Below the pieces are notes generated by a model. The model was given only the letters and a program-made list of their open reading frames with translations. It made no database searches and was not told the origin of the DNA. A stretch of DNA of 64,000 nucleotides from contig NC_058513.1 in NCBI RefSeq assembly GCF_020382885.2, positions 16,579,641 through 16,643,640 of the forward strand, in the 5' to 3' direction. Below, piece by piece: positions 1 through 20,184 of the stretch (its first letter is position 1; the number at the start of each line of letters is the position of its first letter). Position numbers and translations under genes: made by a program. The DNA comes from Scatophagus argus. Taxonomy: Eukaryota > Chordata > Actinopteri > Scatophagidae.

Positions 1-1400
1 ATTTGGCTCTCGGCTCGGCCATCAGCCTTGACCCGACTCTTGACTGGCTGAGACCACGAGTTCTGACAGACCGAGGAACAAGAACATTTCTGTCGTTAAC
101 GTGTTCATTTTGAACGTCTTGATGAGTTTCAATGTGGTTTTCAGATAGGAATCACAAGAGACCACTCACCTCCCCACTCAGCCTACTTAATGTGAAGAAA
201 CAGGAAATATTACTGATTGAATGGGACTTAAGAAATAATTGATTATTATTATACCTGATTAGTGAAATTACCATCACCTGCATTTTTGTGACTTACTGGT
301 TACTTGCTGATGGGACAGAAAAACTACAGCTTTGAATATTGATTAATGTGACGCTTGTGTCTAATTCCCCACTAGATGGCAGTAATGAGCACAAATATAA
401 CCTGTCGATTGGAGTTTGGTGTTTGCGATGAAAAACATCAGCGTTTAAGCCTTTCTTAGAGTGGATAGCAGTTTAGTCAAGAACTGGAACAAACACTCAG
501 ATCTTTTAAGGGAACACAAGTGACAATACCACAGAGTAGGAATACTTTGCTAGAAGTGAAAGTCAAACAAGCAAAAATTCAGAAATAAATGAACAAAAGA
601 AGAATTGGATTATATTGGATTACTGGATTAAAATTATTGATGCATTAATGTGTGCATCACTTTGAAGTTGCAGCTGGTGAAGTTAGAGCTAATTTCAATT
701 GCTGTATATAAGATAATTGTTGATATTTGGCATTATTATTCTGATTCTGTAGAACGTACAGATTACCACATCAATATAGCTAAGTAAAAACAGTACAGTA
801 TTGTTAAAATTTATAAAACTGTTCCCCAAGAAGCAACCGACAATCGACTGTTAAATAGCCTATATGTTAATATTAAAACTAAATAAATAGGTGATTATCA
901 ATGAAGCTGTTGGGTCTGTGATTGACACATTTCGAGCTGTGCTGTCAGTCCAACACGAGCTGTCTTGTTCAGGACGCATGTCAGCACACGCAGAACAACA
1001 TCAGCACGCCTCAAAGATGCTCCCTTTACGTGTTACTCGTAAACTACACCTGTTGCCTTGATCCCACCGTTACTACGCGCTTCTACTGTTAATTAAGGCA
1101 ATATCAATATTGATTTTCATAATTAAGTATGTATAATAGATTAGACCAATGTTTCTGTGCGATTTTCAAATTCGATGAAACAAAAACACTCCGTCACTAC
1201 GCATTTTGGAATATGTGTAGGTAGATATGAAGATGTACATGCTTATTCGTAGTATAATAAAATGTGAAAGAATTCAGTGTGCGAGTAGAAGTGCAACTGA
1301 CAAACACACGAGGTGTAAGAAAAGTTTAATATCGTTAAAATGCGTTTTTTGTGCGTCTCTTTCTATTTTCCTGACAGATAGTGAAGGCATCATCGGTTGG
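1..1400. other. intergenic, upstream of plekhm1
   Basis: I see no coding exon here. The sequence is AT-rich with no long open frame and no splice-bounded match to a known protein. A single CTCF-like core (CCACTAGATGGCAG) lies at about 369-382. Nothing else is supported. Confidence 0.5.
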
Positions 1401-1937
1401 CTTGAGTTCCCATGATGCATCCGTCGTGGGTAGTGACAACAGAGCGTCTCTCTCGTCTCCCGAGAAAACAAGTCTTAGCGGACGCAATTTTCGTGCGATG
1501 GAGAGCGACTGCACGGACTGAATTGCCTTCAACCCACATTTACTAAGTTTACAATAGTTTACAAGGGATACGCGCTTGTCTTTGGATCTTCATGACAAGT
1601 TAGCCAACCTGTTTCGGTAAGGAAGCTAGCCGTGTAGCTAAAACAGCTATTTGACGTCCCGTGCTAATACCACACTCAGGTTAACGGTTAGGGTCATGTT
1701 CACTGCTTCAGCCTACTAACTGCTGCACAGGTTAACACCGCACGTTTAGGTGTTCTGTGTCTGACATTACGATGTTTCCGTGTTCCCTGTGGAGCTTCAG
1801 TTGGCACGCACACGCCCAAATCAGAGGCTAACATTAAAATTGCTTAAAACTTGCTGCAAGTTGATGCAAAGTAGTTCTGGAGATTAGAAAGGAATTTAAT
1901 CCAACAGATTGTCTCTCCTCTTGCCTGCCCACTCCTG
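1400..1937 (+). other. plekhm1: plekhm1 promoter and non-coding exon 1
   Basis: A GC-richer stretch ends in a strong donor (CTG then GTAAGT) at 1937/1938, followed 522 bp later by a polypyrimidine tract and the acceptor of the first coding exon at 2460. I infer a 5' untranslated exon. Its start cannot be fixed from sequence; there is no TATA box. The matching position in human PLEKHM1 is also upstream non-coding. Confidence 0.5.
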
Positions 1938-2496
1938 GTAAGTACACCCTTTTTTGTCAGTGGCTTGTCCTTGACGGTATTCCGGGCAGTCTTATCTGGG
2001 TGTTATCACGTCAAGGAATCTGGTGGCGTGCTGTTCCTATCCACATTTGCTCTCAGAGACACATCCATTTTTTATTGGGGAAGTTGGACTTGAGGCATGT
2101 GTGTCTACTTCCCTGCGGTCAACCTCTTTAATCAGCACCTCACATGACTCCGCTGCAAAGTGGTTACTCAGGGAATCCATGAAATCGCAGATATGTCACA
2201 GAATGCGGTCTTGTGATGGAAAGCGCACTGATAGCCCTGCTAACGTGAAGTGAGGAAGGAGGGGTGGAAAAAAAACATATTTCCTTATCGTCACATGCTT
2301 TCCCTGTCTGTCAGGGCGCTCACGCTTCCTCTACTTGTTTATCCATCTTGAATGTCAAAAGTAATGGCAACAGGGAAGCCAGTCTCTGTACGGTTCTGAC
2401 TGGAGATGAAACGTACTTTGAATGTGTCAAAGGAACCGTTTTTTGTTTTTCTGTTGCAGTGTGCCATGTGGGAGTAAACCTTCCCAGGTGGGTGCC

Positions 2497-10647
<8,151 letters not shown>

Positions 10648-11795
10648 CCTGCGGCTACAGACCTTTTGTTCCCAGCCTCTAGCTTTCACATGAAGTAACC
10701 TCAAGTGCAATTACAAGCGCGAGTCACCTGCCCTAACTGACCTTAAAACCTGCGAGGCTGGAAGAGCCTCAGCGCCGCAGTAGCTCGACTCTCTTGCACT
10801 AATTAACGATGAGGACGTAACGCAGCCGAACGTTACTAACCGGTGACTTTCACGCCTCTCTCGACGGGGCAGCGTCGAAGGTCGCCGCCAAGATATGTTG
10901 ACATTTTACTTTGTTTGTCTTACTGTGTCGAGTGCTGCATTATCGTGCCATCATGTGGTACATCCTGCATTTGTGACGGATACACAAAGTGACACATTCA
11001 GCCGCGCTGCAGCAGCGAGGTCGAGTACTGCACATGCAAAATGTTGTTGAAATCAGCACTTGAAATGTTCTAATTAACAGATTTTGATTGTGCCTTCTTT
11101 TTAATTTAAGCTTTATTTTCCTCTTGGTGCGTCTTTAATTCAGGGCTGGAAAGCATCACATCAGGCTGTTTTGTTAATTTGCCATAAACATGAGACGAAG
11201 TTGCAGTGCTGCATTAGATGCTCATATGTGTGACGGTAAAAATCAGTTGCCACGAAGACTTTGTGGAATGTTTCTCTCCTGTGTGTGGTCGTTTAAATCT
11301 CACAAACAGGCGTTTGTGTATGTGATTTTAAAATAACGCAAAATGTTCAGAGGGGACATTTAAGGAATATATTTGGCGAAACATTTGTCATGTGATGAGC
11401 CACGCTGATGAAATCCACAGTTGCTGAAGTGAACGAGCGGCAGAAAGATTTTGAAAACATTTTGGGACGGGGAAATGATCAGGTCCTGAAATCAAAACAT
11501 TTTTTTGCACATTTGCACTCAGCTATGACTGTTAAATTCATATTCACACCCACTCAAAACAACTGCTCAAACGTCGTCGCAGCAAAACCTGAGTTTTCTT
11601 TCTCATTCTCATTCATTCTTGAATGTTTAAGGTTTACTTATCAAATCCATTTTCTTATATGCAGAACATATCAGCTGTGTGTGGCAAACAGAATACTGCA
11701 GCACTGTTACTCCTGTTGTTTTTTTACTTTCATTGCAGTGATTGTCTATAATGTATAAAGGACCATTATGAAATAAATATCAGCGTGATCTCTGT
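10648..11795 (+). other. plekhm1: plekhm1 3' untranslated region
   Basis: About 1.1 kb follows the TGA at 10645-10647 and ends just after a canonical AATAAA at 11772-11777. It contains no long open frame with homology. Confidence 0.6.
11772..11777 (+). terminator. plekhm1 poly(A) signal
   Basis: AATAAA about 1.1 kb after the stop codon. It is the first canonical hexamer on the plus strand after the plekhm1 stop and lies before the klhdc1 promoter region. Confidence 0.6.
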
Positions 11796-11799
11796 TTTT

Positions 11800-12622
11800 C
11801 TGGCACAGTTGCATCTTGGATCGTTAGCAAGATTTAATTTTACGGGTCAGCTTTTAATGTCTTCCAAACTTCGTGTTTGTCCAAACATGCTTTTGCATCG
11901 TGGCAGGCCACAGTAGCTTGTTTTTACATAAAGATGGTTTGCACTGATACTGCAGCGAGGAAGAAAATAAAACAGGATGAAAAGCATCAAAGCAGCCACC
12001 TGGAGGAATGTAGATTTACTGGATATACTGTACGAACTCAAGGTATTTGTACCATGTTTGTACTGTGGCTGCACTCGGCTCAGAAAAAAACTTTTCAGCT
12101 ATGAGATGATGCATTTTCCTGTTATCCAACCCTGAGAGAACTGAACCCTGAACTCACCATCTTTCATTTTATCAGAGAAAAGTCACTGCGCAGGAAGAGG
12201 ATGAAAAACTAAAGTGACATCTGTGTGAATACTACAGTGAAGTACCTCCTATCTGTTTTTACCTCTGCAGTAATTTGCACCACTGTGTGTGTGTGTGTGT
12301 GTCATGGTGGACATGTGGTCACAGGCAGAGAAGCTCAGCTGCAGCTCATCAAGTCACTTTAAAAAACAACAACAACAATGACTTCAATTAGCCACACCTG
12401 TGTTTGATGAGTCACGTTTCTCTCCTTCCTATTTCACTTTCTTAGCCGAACTTGTGAAATTCCGTGCAAACCAAAAGCAGAAAAACATGGCTGAAACCAG
12501 TGAACCATCGAGGCCCTCTGTGTGCCCAAACCCCGTCAGTACATAAATAAATAAATAAACACACACTCTTAATTTAACAATCTATGCATCCCTAAAGGTG
12601 TTAAACGAGCTTAAGTACCTCC

Positions 12623-12654
<32 letters not shown>

Positions 12655-12690
12655 CCCCCCACAGCGCTGAAGTGGAGCTCACATAACAGC
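11800..12690. other. plekhm1-klhdc1 intergenic and klhdc1 promoter side
   Basis: This short head-to-tail spacer holds a (TG)n run at 12284-12302, an ATAA/ATAAATA-rich patch near 12543, and a CCT-rich tract at about 12619-12660 close to the probable klhdc1 start region. No TATA box is evident. I see no gene in it. Confidence 0.5.
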
Positions 12691-12916
12691 AGCTGATGGG
12701 AGGAGTAAGTAATGACAGCGAGCTTGTAAAACACGTTCCTGAAAGCGTCCGGTCCAGTCCAGTCGGAGCGGCGGCAGCAGCAGCAGCTGTGCTCCGCCTC
12801 GGCGCTCCTACCTGTTCGCTCCTACCTGTGCGCGTTTCCCTCTCAGGAAGCCGTTTTACTCGTTTTTATTGCGGGGAGTCGCTGCTCAACAGGCGGATAA
12901 CCAGGAGAGTTTACGG

Positions 12917-13898
12917 ATGGATGCTGCTGAGGGAGCCGCCCCGGGGAGCCGGCTGGAGAGGAGCGGCCACACGGCGTTCATAGCAGACAACAACACGCTG
13001 TACGTGTGGGGAGGTTACCAGGTGAGGCAGGCTTCTTACCTGTGCAGGTGTATCTGCGAGAATAAACTGCCATTTTCCCTCCGTCCAGCCGCCTCATGTG
13101 TCCTCCACTTAAAGTTCACTTTTCTGGGTGCTTGATAGCGTTTGTTTTTGTTAAAACTTTTGTTGAAGCTTTTTTTTATGATCATTTTGCAGGATGTGTT
13201 TCGTGGTGTCGAATGGTAGACTTATGAATCCTTTTATTCTGATGGTGGACAAAATATTGCAGACACCTCAACACCAGTCGCCAGTTCACTCCAGCCTGAG
13301 CACTCTAACCTTCATAAAGGTGGGACTTGCTGCAAGGCTGCCTGAGCTTTGATTGGGTTCACCTCGTGAACGTTTGAACTGAGTGTGCATGCGCATGTAA
13401 GGAACAAAGTCGGCCTGGAAAGCGTGCAGAAATGCTGTTTGAAAACAACTTAATCAGGAGGAGAGTGTGAGGAGTCAGAAGAGAAGCTTTCCTGCATGTT
13501 TCAACAGGAAAACCTTTTATAATCCATATGCTGCTGCTGCATCCTATGGGCTCAGTATCCACGGACAGCCTGAAACCGGACAGCATCATCAGATTTTTAG
13601 CTTTTAACCCCAAATCTCTGCACCCAAAAGCTGCCTCTTTGTTGTTCAGCACATAAGGCTTGGTGTGCATTGTGTTTTCAGACTTTATCCCCTCGTTGTT
13701 TTTATTTCCCCTCACAGGTGGTTGCTGGAGAGGACGTCATGTTGCCCAGCGATGAGATATGGCTCTGCGATTTGGAAAGCGGGACGTGGTAAGATAGAAA
13801 GAAGGCCGTGTCATCTTGACATCTTAAACTACGGATGTCAGCCTGGAGCGTGTTTGTTTTGTGATAAAGTCAGTTATTTTAAAAATGGTACAAACAAG

Positions 13899-13939
<41 letters not shown>

Positions 13940-16900
13940 CAGGGAACGGAGGGAGATCACCGGAGACAAACCACAAGACTTATCAGGCTTCTGTGGCTCT
14001 CATGTTAACAGCACGCTCTACATCTTTGCAGGGTGCGACCCCCTTGGATACACAAACCAGGTGAGACGGAGACGAGGTGGGCCCTGGTTGGTTGGTTCTC
14101 GTCGAAGCCTCTTGTATTATCACTTGAGCTGAGCGTAATCTTTTCTGGAAGATAAATTCCTGTTCTTTGAGGAGCCTTTGTATTGTTTAACAACATGACT
14201 TCCTGTCCTGAAGACCCTGCGTCCACGATGTGTCCGCTGCACGAGATACAAGATTTTTGTCGTTTTGTCACTGTGGCTACAAGGACAGGAAACGGGTTAA
14301 AACCGACCCTTCAGCAGCCTGGTTCTTGTGAGCGTCATGTTCCCCAGCGCATGTGTTATAATTTTGGTTATCATTTAGCATTTAGCATTTAGCTTACACA
14401 GAAAGTAATTTCTGCTCACACGAAACCGCGAAAGATAAAAGACAAACTTTGACTTACTGAAGTAGTGTGGGATCATGGGAGTTCTTTGTTAAATAACCAC
14501 CCCTGCTGATGAAACTCGGACGTGACTGAAATGTTCACGAATGGGGTAATGGGTTCAACCTTCGCCAACTTCCTCCCTCGCTCTGTGACTCGGCATCCAA
14601 ACAAAATTATGGATTTCTCACCACAACTCCACCACGTGTTCAACAAAGGTCTGCTTGATGTTAGGCGGTCTGATTTGTCCTTCTCACTCGAAGTCTCGCC
14701 CGTTGGTTTTTGTTTTTGATGTGTTTAACTCTCCTGACTGCAGATGTTCAGCGTCGACCTGACGGAGCAGCTCTACACGTGGAAGAGACTGACCGACACC
14801 AAGGGCACGACGCCGTCGCCGCGGAACAAGCACTCCTGCTGGGTGCACAGAGACAGGTCCGTCCTCCCCGTGAAGAAGAGCCCGACCGCAGCCTACCAGC
14901 GGCTGACAACGGGCTCCGACTAACCAATCAGCTGTTCACTCATTCAGAGTACATGCTCACAGCTCCATAGGAGGTCGTTTGGATTTTTTATTTTGGTTTT
15001 CCATGGTTAACAGTTGTGGGTAGCAGAAAACTCTTCTTTTTTCGGCAGCGGTTCGCTTTGTGGCGTTCAGCCTTTTCTGAAACATAGTTTGCCTCCTTGC
15101 TGTGACAAGCAGCCCATTGCTTCGATCCTGATGATGTCATGGCGGTTTCACGCGGTGCTGCGTTCACAGTCCGCGTCCGAGTAGAGCTAAGCACGGCTTC
15201 GGCTAAGGGATATTTTTAAGAGCTTGTGTATGTTGAAATAAGAAAATCTTCTTCTCTGTCTTTCATCTGAGTTTTGAACTTGGCTCCACCCACCTTTTCC
15301 TTTGCTGCAGATTAATTTACTTTGGTGGATATGGATGTAAGACCATCAGGGAGGTACGAAACACGTCATCATCGAGCTTCATCGTTGAAGAGATGTCCTG
15401 GGTAAATAATAACAATATGTGGGAACAGCAGCTGCACATCAGAGAGGAAGTAGATTGAATTATTTTCTCACTGGAACAAAACTAAACAGTGTTTGTTTTG
15501 TTGTTGTTCTGTCCTGCGGTTACTGTGTGCTCGCTTTAGTATGAAGCTTGTTTTGTGCTCGTATTCCATTTTTGGCTTTTAGACTGCAGTTGGAAATGCG
15601 TTATTCAGATGCTGGGGCTGGAACAGTGAAGTCAATGTTTTTGACACACATACTGATACGTGGAGCATGCCGGAGACTCAGGTGAGTAGAGCAGCATCAT
15701 GTCACTTCTTTTTACTTTCCTTGTCTCGCGTGCATACTTTTAGACAGTAAAAATGTTGGCGTTAATGTGACAAGATGATGAGCTTAAACTTTTTGTTTCT
15801 TGTCATGTCCAGGGTCCTGTTCCCGCCCCCCGAGGCTGCCATGCGAGTGCCCTTCTGGGGAACAAAGGTTACATCTCCGGTGGTGTGGTGAGTTGGCTCG
15901 ATGTTGACTACAGTTAAAACAACAAATCGCCAAAAATATGTGGACACGCCTGCTGTTGTGTACTTGATCTTCAGCTATTTTCTCCGCGGCACTGTTGTCT
16001 CGGTTAAAATAAAACGAAATCTTCACGATACAGCACACCAAGATATTTCAGACAATAGCGTGCTCCCAACTTTGTGGTAACAGTTTGGGGAAAGTCATTT
16101 CCTGTTTAAACATCCCTTTCCTGTTGGTGACGTGACGGTGCCTGCACAAGCACGAAGTCAGATCCGTAAAGAAAAGGTTTTCATTGAGCGAGCTGGGCCT
16201 CAGTGCCCCCCAGTGTCACTGTTGGACATCTGAAAGGGAGCAAATCCCTGCAGCTGCGTTTCAAGTCGCTGTGGAAAGACTGAAACCAGAAGAGGCTGTT
16301 GTAGCAGCAGTTTATTGCACGTAGTTCTAGTGAAGAGGATTGCTTTTGGGAGGACTGTTTACTTGAATATGAACATGTGTTTGCAGGAAACAGCGGAATT
16401 GGACCTGTTCTGCTTGGACCTGGAAACGTGGACCTGGACTCGATTGTAAAACTTCCTTCACACGTACAGTAATTGTAACCCTTTTAGGTTTGATCTGTAC
16501 AGCTTTCCGTTCTGACTTACTCCTGCTTTGGTTTTCAGCTGCGACTCCTCGCAGTCCTGCACGCCTCTGGGCCGCTCCATGTTCACCATGACGCCCACGT
16601 CGGATCACACGCTCTTCATCTACGGAGGACTCGGCGCAGACGGAAAAACTCTGAGTAAGTCTCCTCTCTGAGCTGTTGGTCTTCGGTGCCTCTATGTTTG
16701 ACTCAAAGTCTTCACGGTGGGTGAGTGAGACAGTCTCCCGGATGGAGGCGAGAGACGGTGGACCCCACAGGCCCCTTCTGTGGTGACAGGACGGACGCAA
16801 AGAAGCACAAAACGATGTTGTTGCCTCATGTTGTGTCTCTTTGTAGACATCCTGCATCTCTTTATGAGTCGAAGCTCTGGCCCTGCAGTAATCCATGGAT

Positions 16901-19332
16901 GCTCTGCCTGATGTTGAAACTGTTGGGAAAAACATTTTATCTGTGTGTGTGATCATCATCATAATGTGTCATAGTCTGCCTTGGACAGCTGTCCCCATTT
17001 ATTTATTTATTTTTTTAATGCAACAAAGGACGCCATCATTTCCGCTCTTAATTGTTGTTTCATCGTTGACTCCTCTGCTAGACGATGCCTGGCAGTTTAA
17101 CACTCAAAAGAGAGAGTGGACCAAGATGACGCACCCCCACCAGGACAAGCCCAGGTAGGTCATCTGAGCTAAGCCTAACATGATGTGTGCTTAAGTTCAC
17201 ATAAAGAGAAAACTGAGCAGTGACCCCAAAATCCCTGTTAGTCCTAGAAATTGTTTGATTTCAGCTTCTTAATATGCACATTAAGAGGGAACAAAGTGAT
17301 GCCACAGTGAGTCACGAATTCAGCTGGAAGTCTGTATGGGTTAAACCTGAAAAAGGTGCTTTGCGTGTCACCGGAAAATCGCTGTGTGAACTTTGCTTTT
17401 ATTCAGCCGAACGTTTGCCTTCCTCAGGGTGTGTCACTCGGCCTGTCTGGGAAGCGACAACGACGTTGTTGTCTTTGGGGGAAGCAGCAACATGCGCATC
17501 CTCATGGATTCGGTACGTGATGTGATTTTTGCCAAACAGTTGGTTTATTTTTCTAACTGCACTCACAATAGTGAAGTCTGGAAGCTTTATTTGTAGCTGC
17601 AGAGGAGGGCATTGGCCAGTAAAATGTAGCACAGTGTGCGATTGTGCATTCTGCCTTTAAAACCCCCTCGTTCCTTCTGCAATATTGGTTTAACTTATGC
17701 AATTGGTCATGTGAGCCAAATCTAACTCGGTAATTAAGTAAAAGTGTTGCATAAAGAAAGCTTAGGTGGTTTAAGGACTGAAAGTATTTGGGGGCAAAGC
17801 TGTACAGAAAATGTGGGGTTGTTTTTATTTGTCTTTAAGGTCTGAACAGGATCGGATTACTGACGATGTGTAAGTTGGATACGTTCAAATGTGGCCAAGT
17901 TGTGAAAAGTCTGAAATGATCTGCTCAGGGAATTTTACAGCAAGGAGACATAAGACCTCACAGCCAGGCTGGTGTCATGAACAAGCTAGTGTGTGTGTGT
18001 TCTTTATAGACATCCACAATACACACGGATAAGCTTGTTGCTAATTATTGTCAGCACACTGCAGGTATTTAAATATAGAAAAAAAAACAAACACTAACAG
18101 TCAAGTTCATCTGTCCTCATGTGATGCTTGATCCTCCTGTCAGGTGGCTGTTCTGGTGGCTCCATCGCAGCATCACTGCAGAGACGTGTTCATCTTTCAG
18201 ACCCAGCCGTACTCCCTCTTCAGGTATGATCATATCTCATATTAAATATGTACAACCAGCAGCTCTGATTTCATATCTTGTTGCACGGGGATTTGGCGGC
18301 AGGTCACGTGCGGTTATTTTCAGCGTGGAGTTTTCATGTACGTTGGAGACGTGTGGGAGCATGTTTGCATTTGGTCTCTTTACACGTGTGATTAAGCAGT
18401 TTTAAGCAGAGATCCTCTAAACACTTGGAGCTGTTCACGCTGCGTTCAGGTTCACATGGAGCGGAGGATTTGGTGTTGGGCTAATGAGCTCGCTGAGGCA
18501 GCAGACTGTGCTGACACGCGAGGCGATAATCTGACCTCACAAATGTTGACCGACGCTTCAGAATGCATTACAGCACGTCACAAAATGACCTGCATGGGCT
18601 CGTTCACGCATAACATGACCGACTGGTGCTGAATGTGACACACGTGGAAATCAGTTTGCTGACTCTTCTTCTTTTGGTCGTAGTTCAGTACTTTTGCAAA
18701 GCGGAGATGCAAGTTTTAATAACTGTGTCCATTTCTGAAGCATCTCTGAAATCGGTGAGAGTGACAAACATTGCAGTCAAAACGTGGGCCGTGAACATAC
18801 AAATGATACACTATGTGTACAAATGTATTGGGACATCACACCAACGGGGACTTTAATGACGTCTCATTCTAAACACACAGACAGCTTTGCAGCTCTCATA
18901 GCATTGTCCAAAATGTCTTGGTGTGCTGAAGCATTAAGATTTCCCTTCACTGGAAGTCAGGTGCTGAAAACAAGCCCTGAAAAACAGCCCCATACTGCAC
19001 CTGAATTCAATAATAAAGAGGTGTTCCAATACTTTTGTCTACATAGTGTGCAAACAGAACAACCAGCGTTGTGAAATCACTTTTCAGTTCTTGATAGAGC
19101 AGGACTAGTTATTCATTATGTTCAGAGACGGCTCACTGGTGTATTTGAGAAGTAGTTTTGGAGCATCTGAACGCTCTGTTTTAATTTCCTCTCCAGATTG
19201 TGTGAGGACCTCATAGGAAAAAACCCACAGCTGTTTGGAAAGCAGCTCAGCTGGCTGCCATCGAAGCTACGTAGCAAAATCGACAAGCGAGTGGCCTTTT
19301 TCTCTGCCGCGACGGCCGTTCTTACAGCTTGA
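12917..19332 (+). CDS. klhdc1: KLHDC1, kelch-repeat substrate receptor of a CUL2 E3 ligase
   Basis: Thirteen exons: 12917-13021, 13718-13788, 13943-14060, 14744-14856, 15311-15401, 15583-15681, 15813-15887, 16387-16445, 16539-16654, 17082-17154, 17428-17512, 18144-18223, 19197-19332. They join in phase to 407 codons, giving 406 aa, the length of human KLHDC1. Kelch blades are visible as LYVWGGY, LIYFGGYGC, GYISGG, LFIYGGL and VVVFGGS. The C-terminal SLFRLCEDLI fits the Elongin-BC box and aligns with human SLLRSCLDCI. In the family, KLHDC1 and KLHDC2 recognise C-terminal glycine degrons. DVFIFQTQPYSLFR and IGKNP favour KLHDC1 over KLHDC2. Exon 5 is taken to end at 15401 because the reading stays open and the SW residue pair aligns. 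The ATG at 12917 precedes the first kelch blade; an upstream ATG at 12696 is out of frame. Confidence 0.9.
13903..13938 (+). repeat. (TG)18 touching klhdc1 exon 3 acceptor
   Basis: A perfect TG run of 36 bases ends four bases before the exon that starts at 13943; only ACAG separates them. It takes the place of the normal polypyrimidine tract. Confidence 0.92.
15918..16190. mobile_element. Tc1/mariner-like relic in klhdc1 intron
   Basis: The left part reads CCAAAAATATGTGGACACGCC, close to the ends of the copies at 20549 and 37827 in this window. The middle (about 16050-16110) shares the CCCAACTTTGTGG and TTTCCTGTTTAAACATC blocks with those copies, which come from the 3' part of a fish Tc1 transposase gene. 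No open frame remains and the right end is unclear. Confidence 0.6.
18809..19048. mobile_element. 240-bp Tc1-like MITE in the last klhdc1 intron
   Basis: The ends are inverted: left CACTATGTGTACAAATGTAT, and right, on the other strand, CACTATGTAGACAAAAGTAT, continuing as TGGGACA and TGGAACA. A TA dinucleotide flanks the left end, as expected of Tc1/mariner target sites; the right flank is TG and so is decayed. The interior is non-coding. It resembles the short non-autonomous elements common in teleosts. Confidence 0.75.
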
Positions 19333-19600
19333 AGAGGACGTTTTTAAGATTCTGAGCCAATCGGTTATTAGACGACCGTCTTCTTCTTTCTTTTGTGTCT
19401 CTATTGTCTTTTTGTGTGTTTAATGATTTATTAAAAAAAAAAAACATGCTAAAGTTTGTTTTAACTTAAACATAATTTATAAATAAAGTTGTTTTTGGCC
19501 TTATTTTAAACACCTGGTTTAGATTAGGTACAGTTTTACTCCTTGTAGTGATGTGATGTGCAATCTGTTTTTGAATAAAGGTATCGACATGTTGTATATT
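19333..19600 (+). other. klhdc1: klhdc1 3' untranslated region
   Basis: A short AT-rich tail after the TGA at 19330-19332. AATAAA occurs at 19482-19487 and again near 19573, giving a UTR of about 170 to 260 bases. Confidence 0.55.
19482..19487 (+). terminator. klhdc1 poly(A) signal
   Basis: Canonical AATAAA 150 bases after the stop codon, with a second copy about 90 bases further on. Confidence 0.55.
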
Positions 19601-20052
19601 GGTGTGATGTTTATCATTTCCAGGAAGAACAATGAGAGTAAAACACTCCAATGTTTAAATATTCCTCTTTTAATCAAATCGGCTCACATGGCCAAATCAT
19701 TAATCTGTGATTTTTTTTTTTTTTTTTTTTCATTCTCAATAGTAGTAATAAACGGGTTTTAAAAAACACTCTGGACTGCAGAAATACTGACAAATTACAC
19801 CTGAAGCGGCTTCGTTCGGGCTGCACCGCTGAAAGGTGTACATAAGAAGGTAAATGTTACCTGAGAAATAGAAAAATAACACATGAATTATTGTCGTTGA
19901 CTGTAGGTTTAATATTCTGTTTTCCTGTGTCGTTTCCTCTTTCTGTGGGTTTCACTGCAACCTTTTTTTTTTTTTTTATTTTTCTTCCATAAAGTGAAAT
20001 TTCTTTAATCCCACTTTTCAAAAACCCATAATCCCTGGACGTCTTCTTTACT

Positions 20053-20058
20053 TTTATT
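20053..20058 (-). terminator. lasp1-like poly(A) signal
   Basis: TTTATT on the plus strand is AATAAA on the minus strand, about 130 bases past the lasp1-like stop codon. Transcripts of klhdc1 and this gene would then end about 0.5 kb apart, tail to tail. Confidence 0.5.
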
Positions 20059-20184
20059 TAAACACAAAAGAGAGAAAAAGACAAAGCATAACCAGTCTGG
20101 GAAGTTTTTAAAAACTTTCTGAGAAGCCTGATTGCTGGTGCTGGAGGTGAGCCGCCTCACGTGTGTTGGACGGGCGCGTTTGCC

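Noticed and set aside
16327-16962. 211-codon minus-strand frame
   Set aside because: It is antisense to klhdc1 exons 16387-16445 and 16539-16654 and has no domain-like composition.
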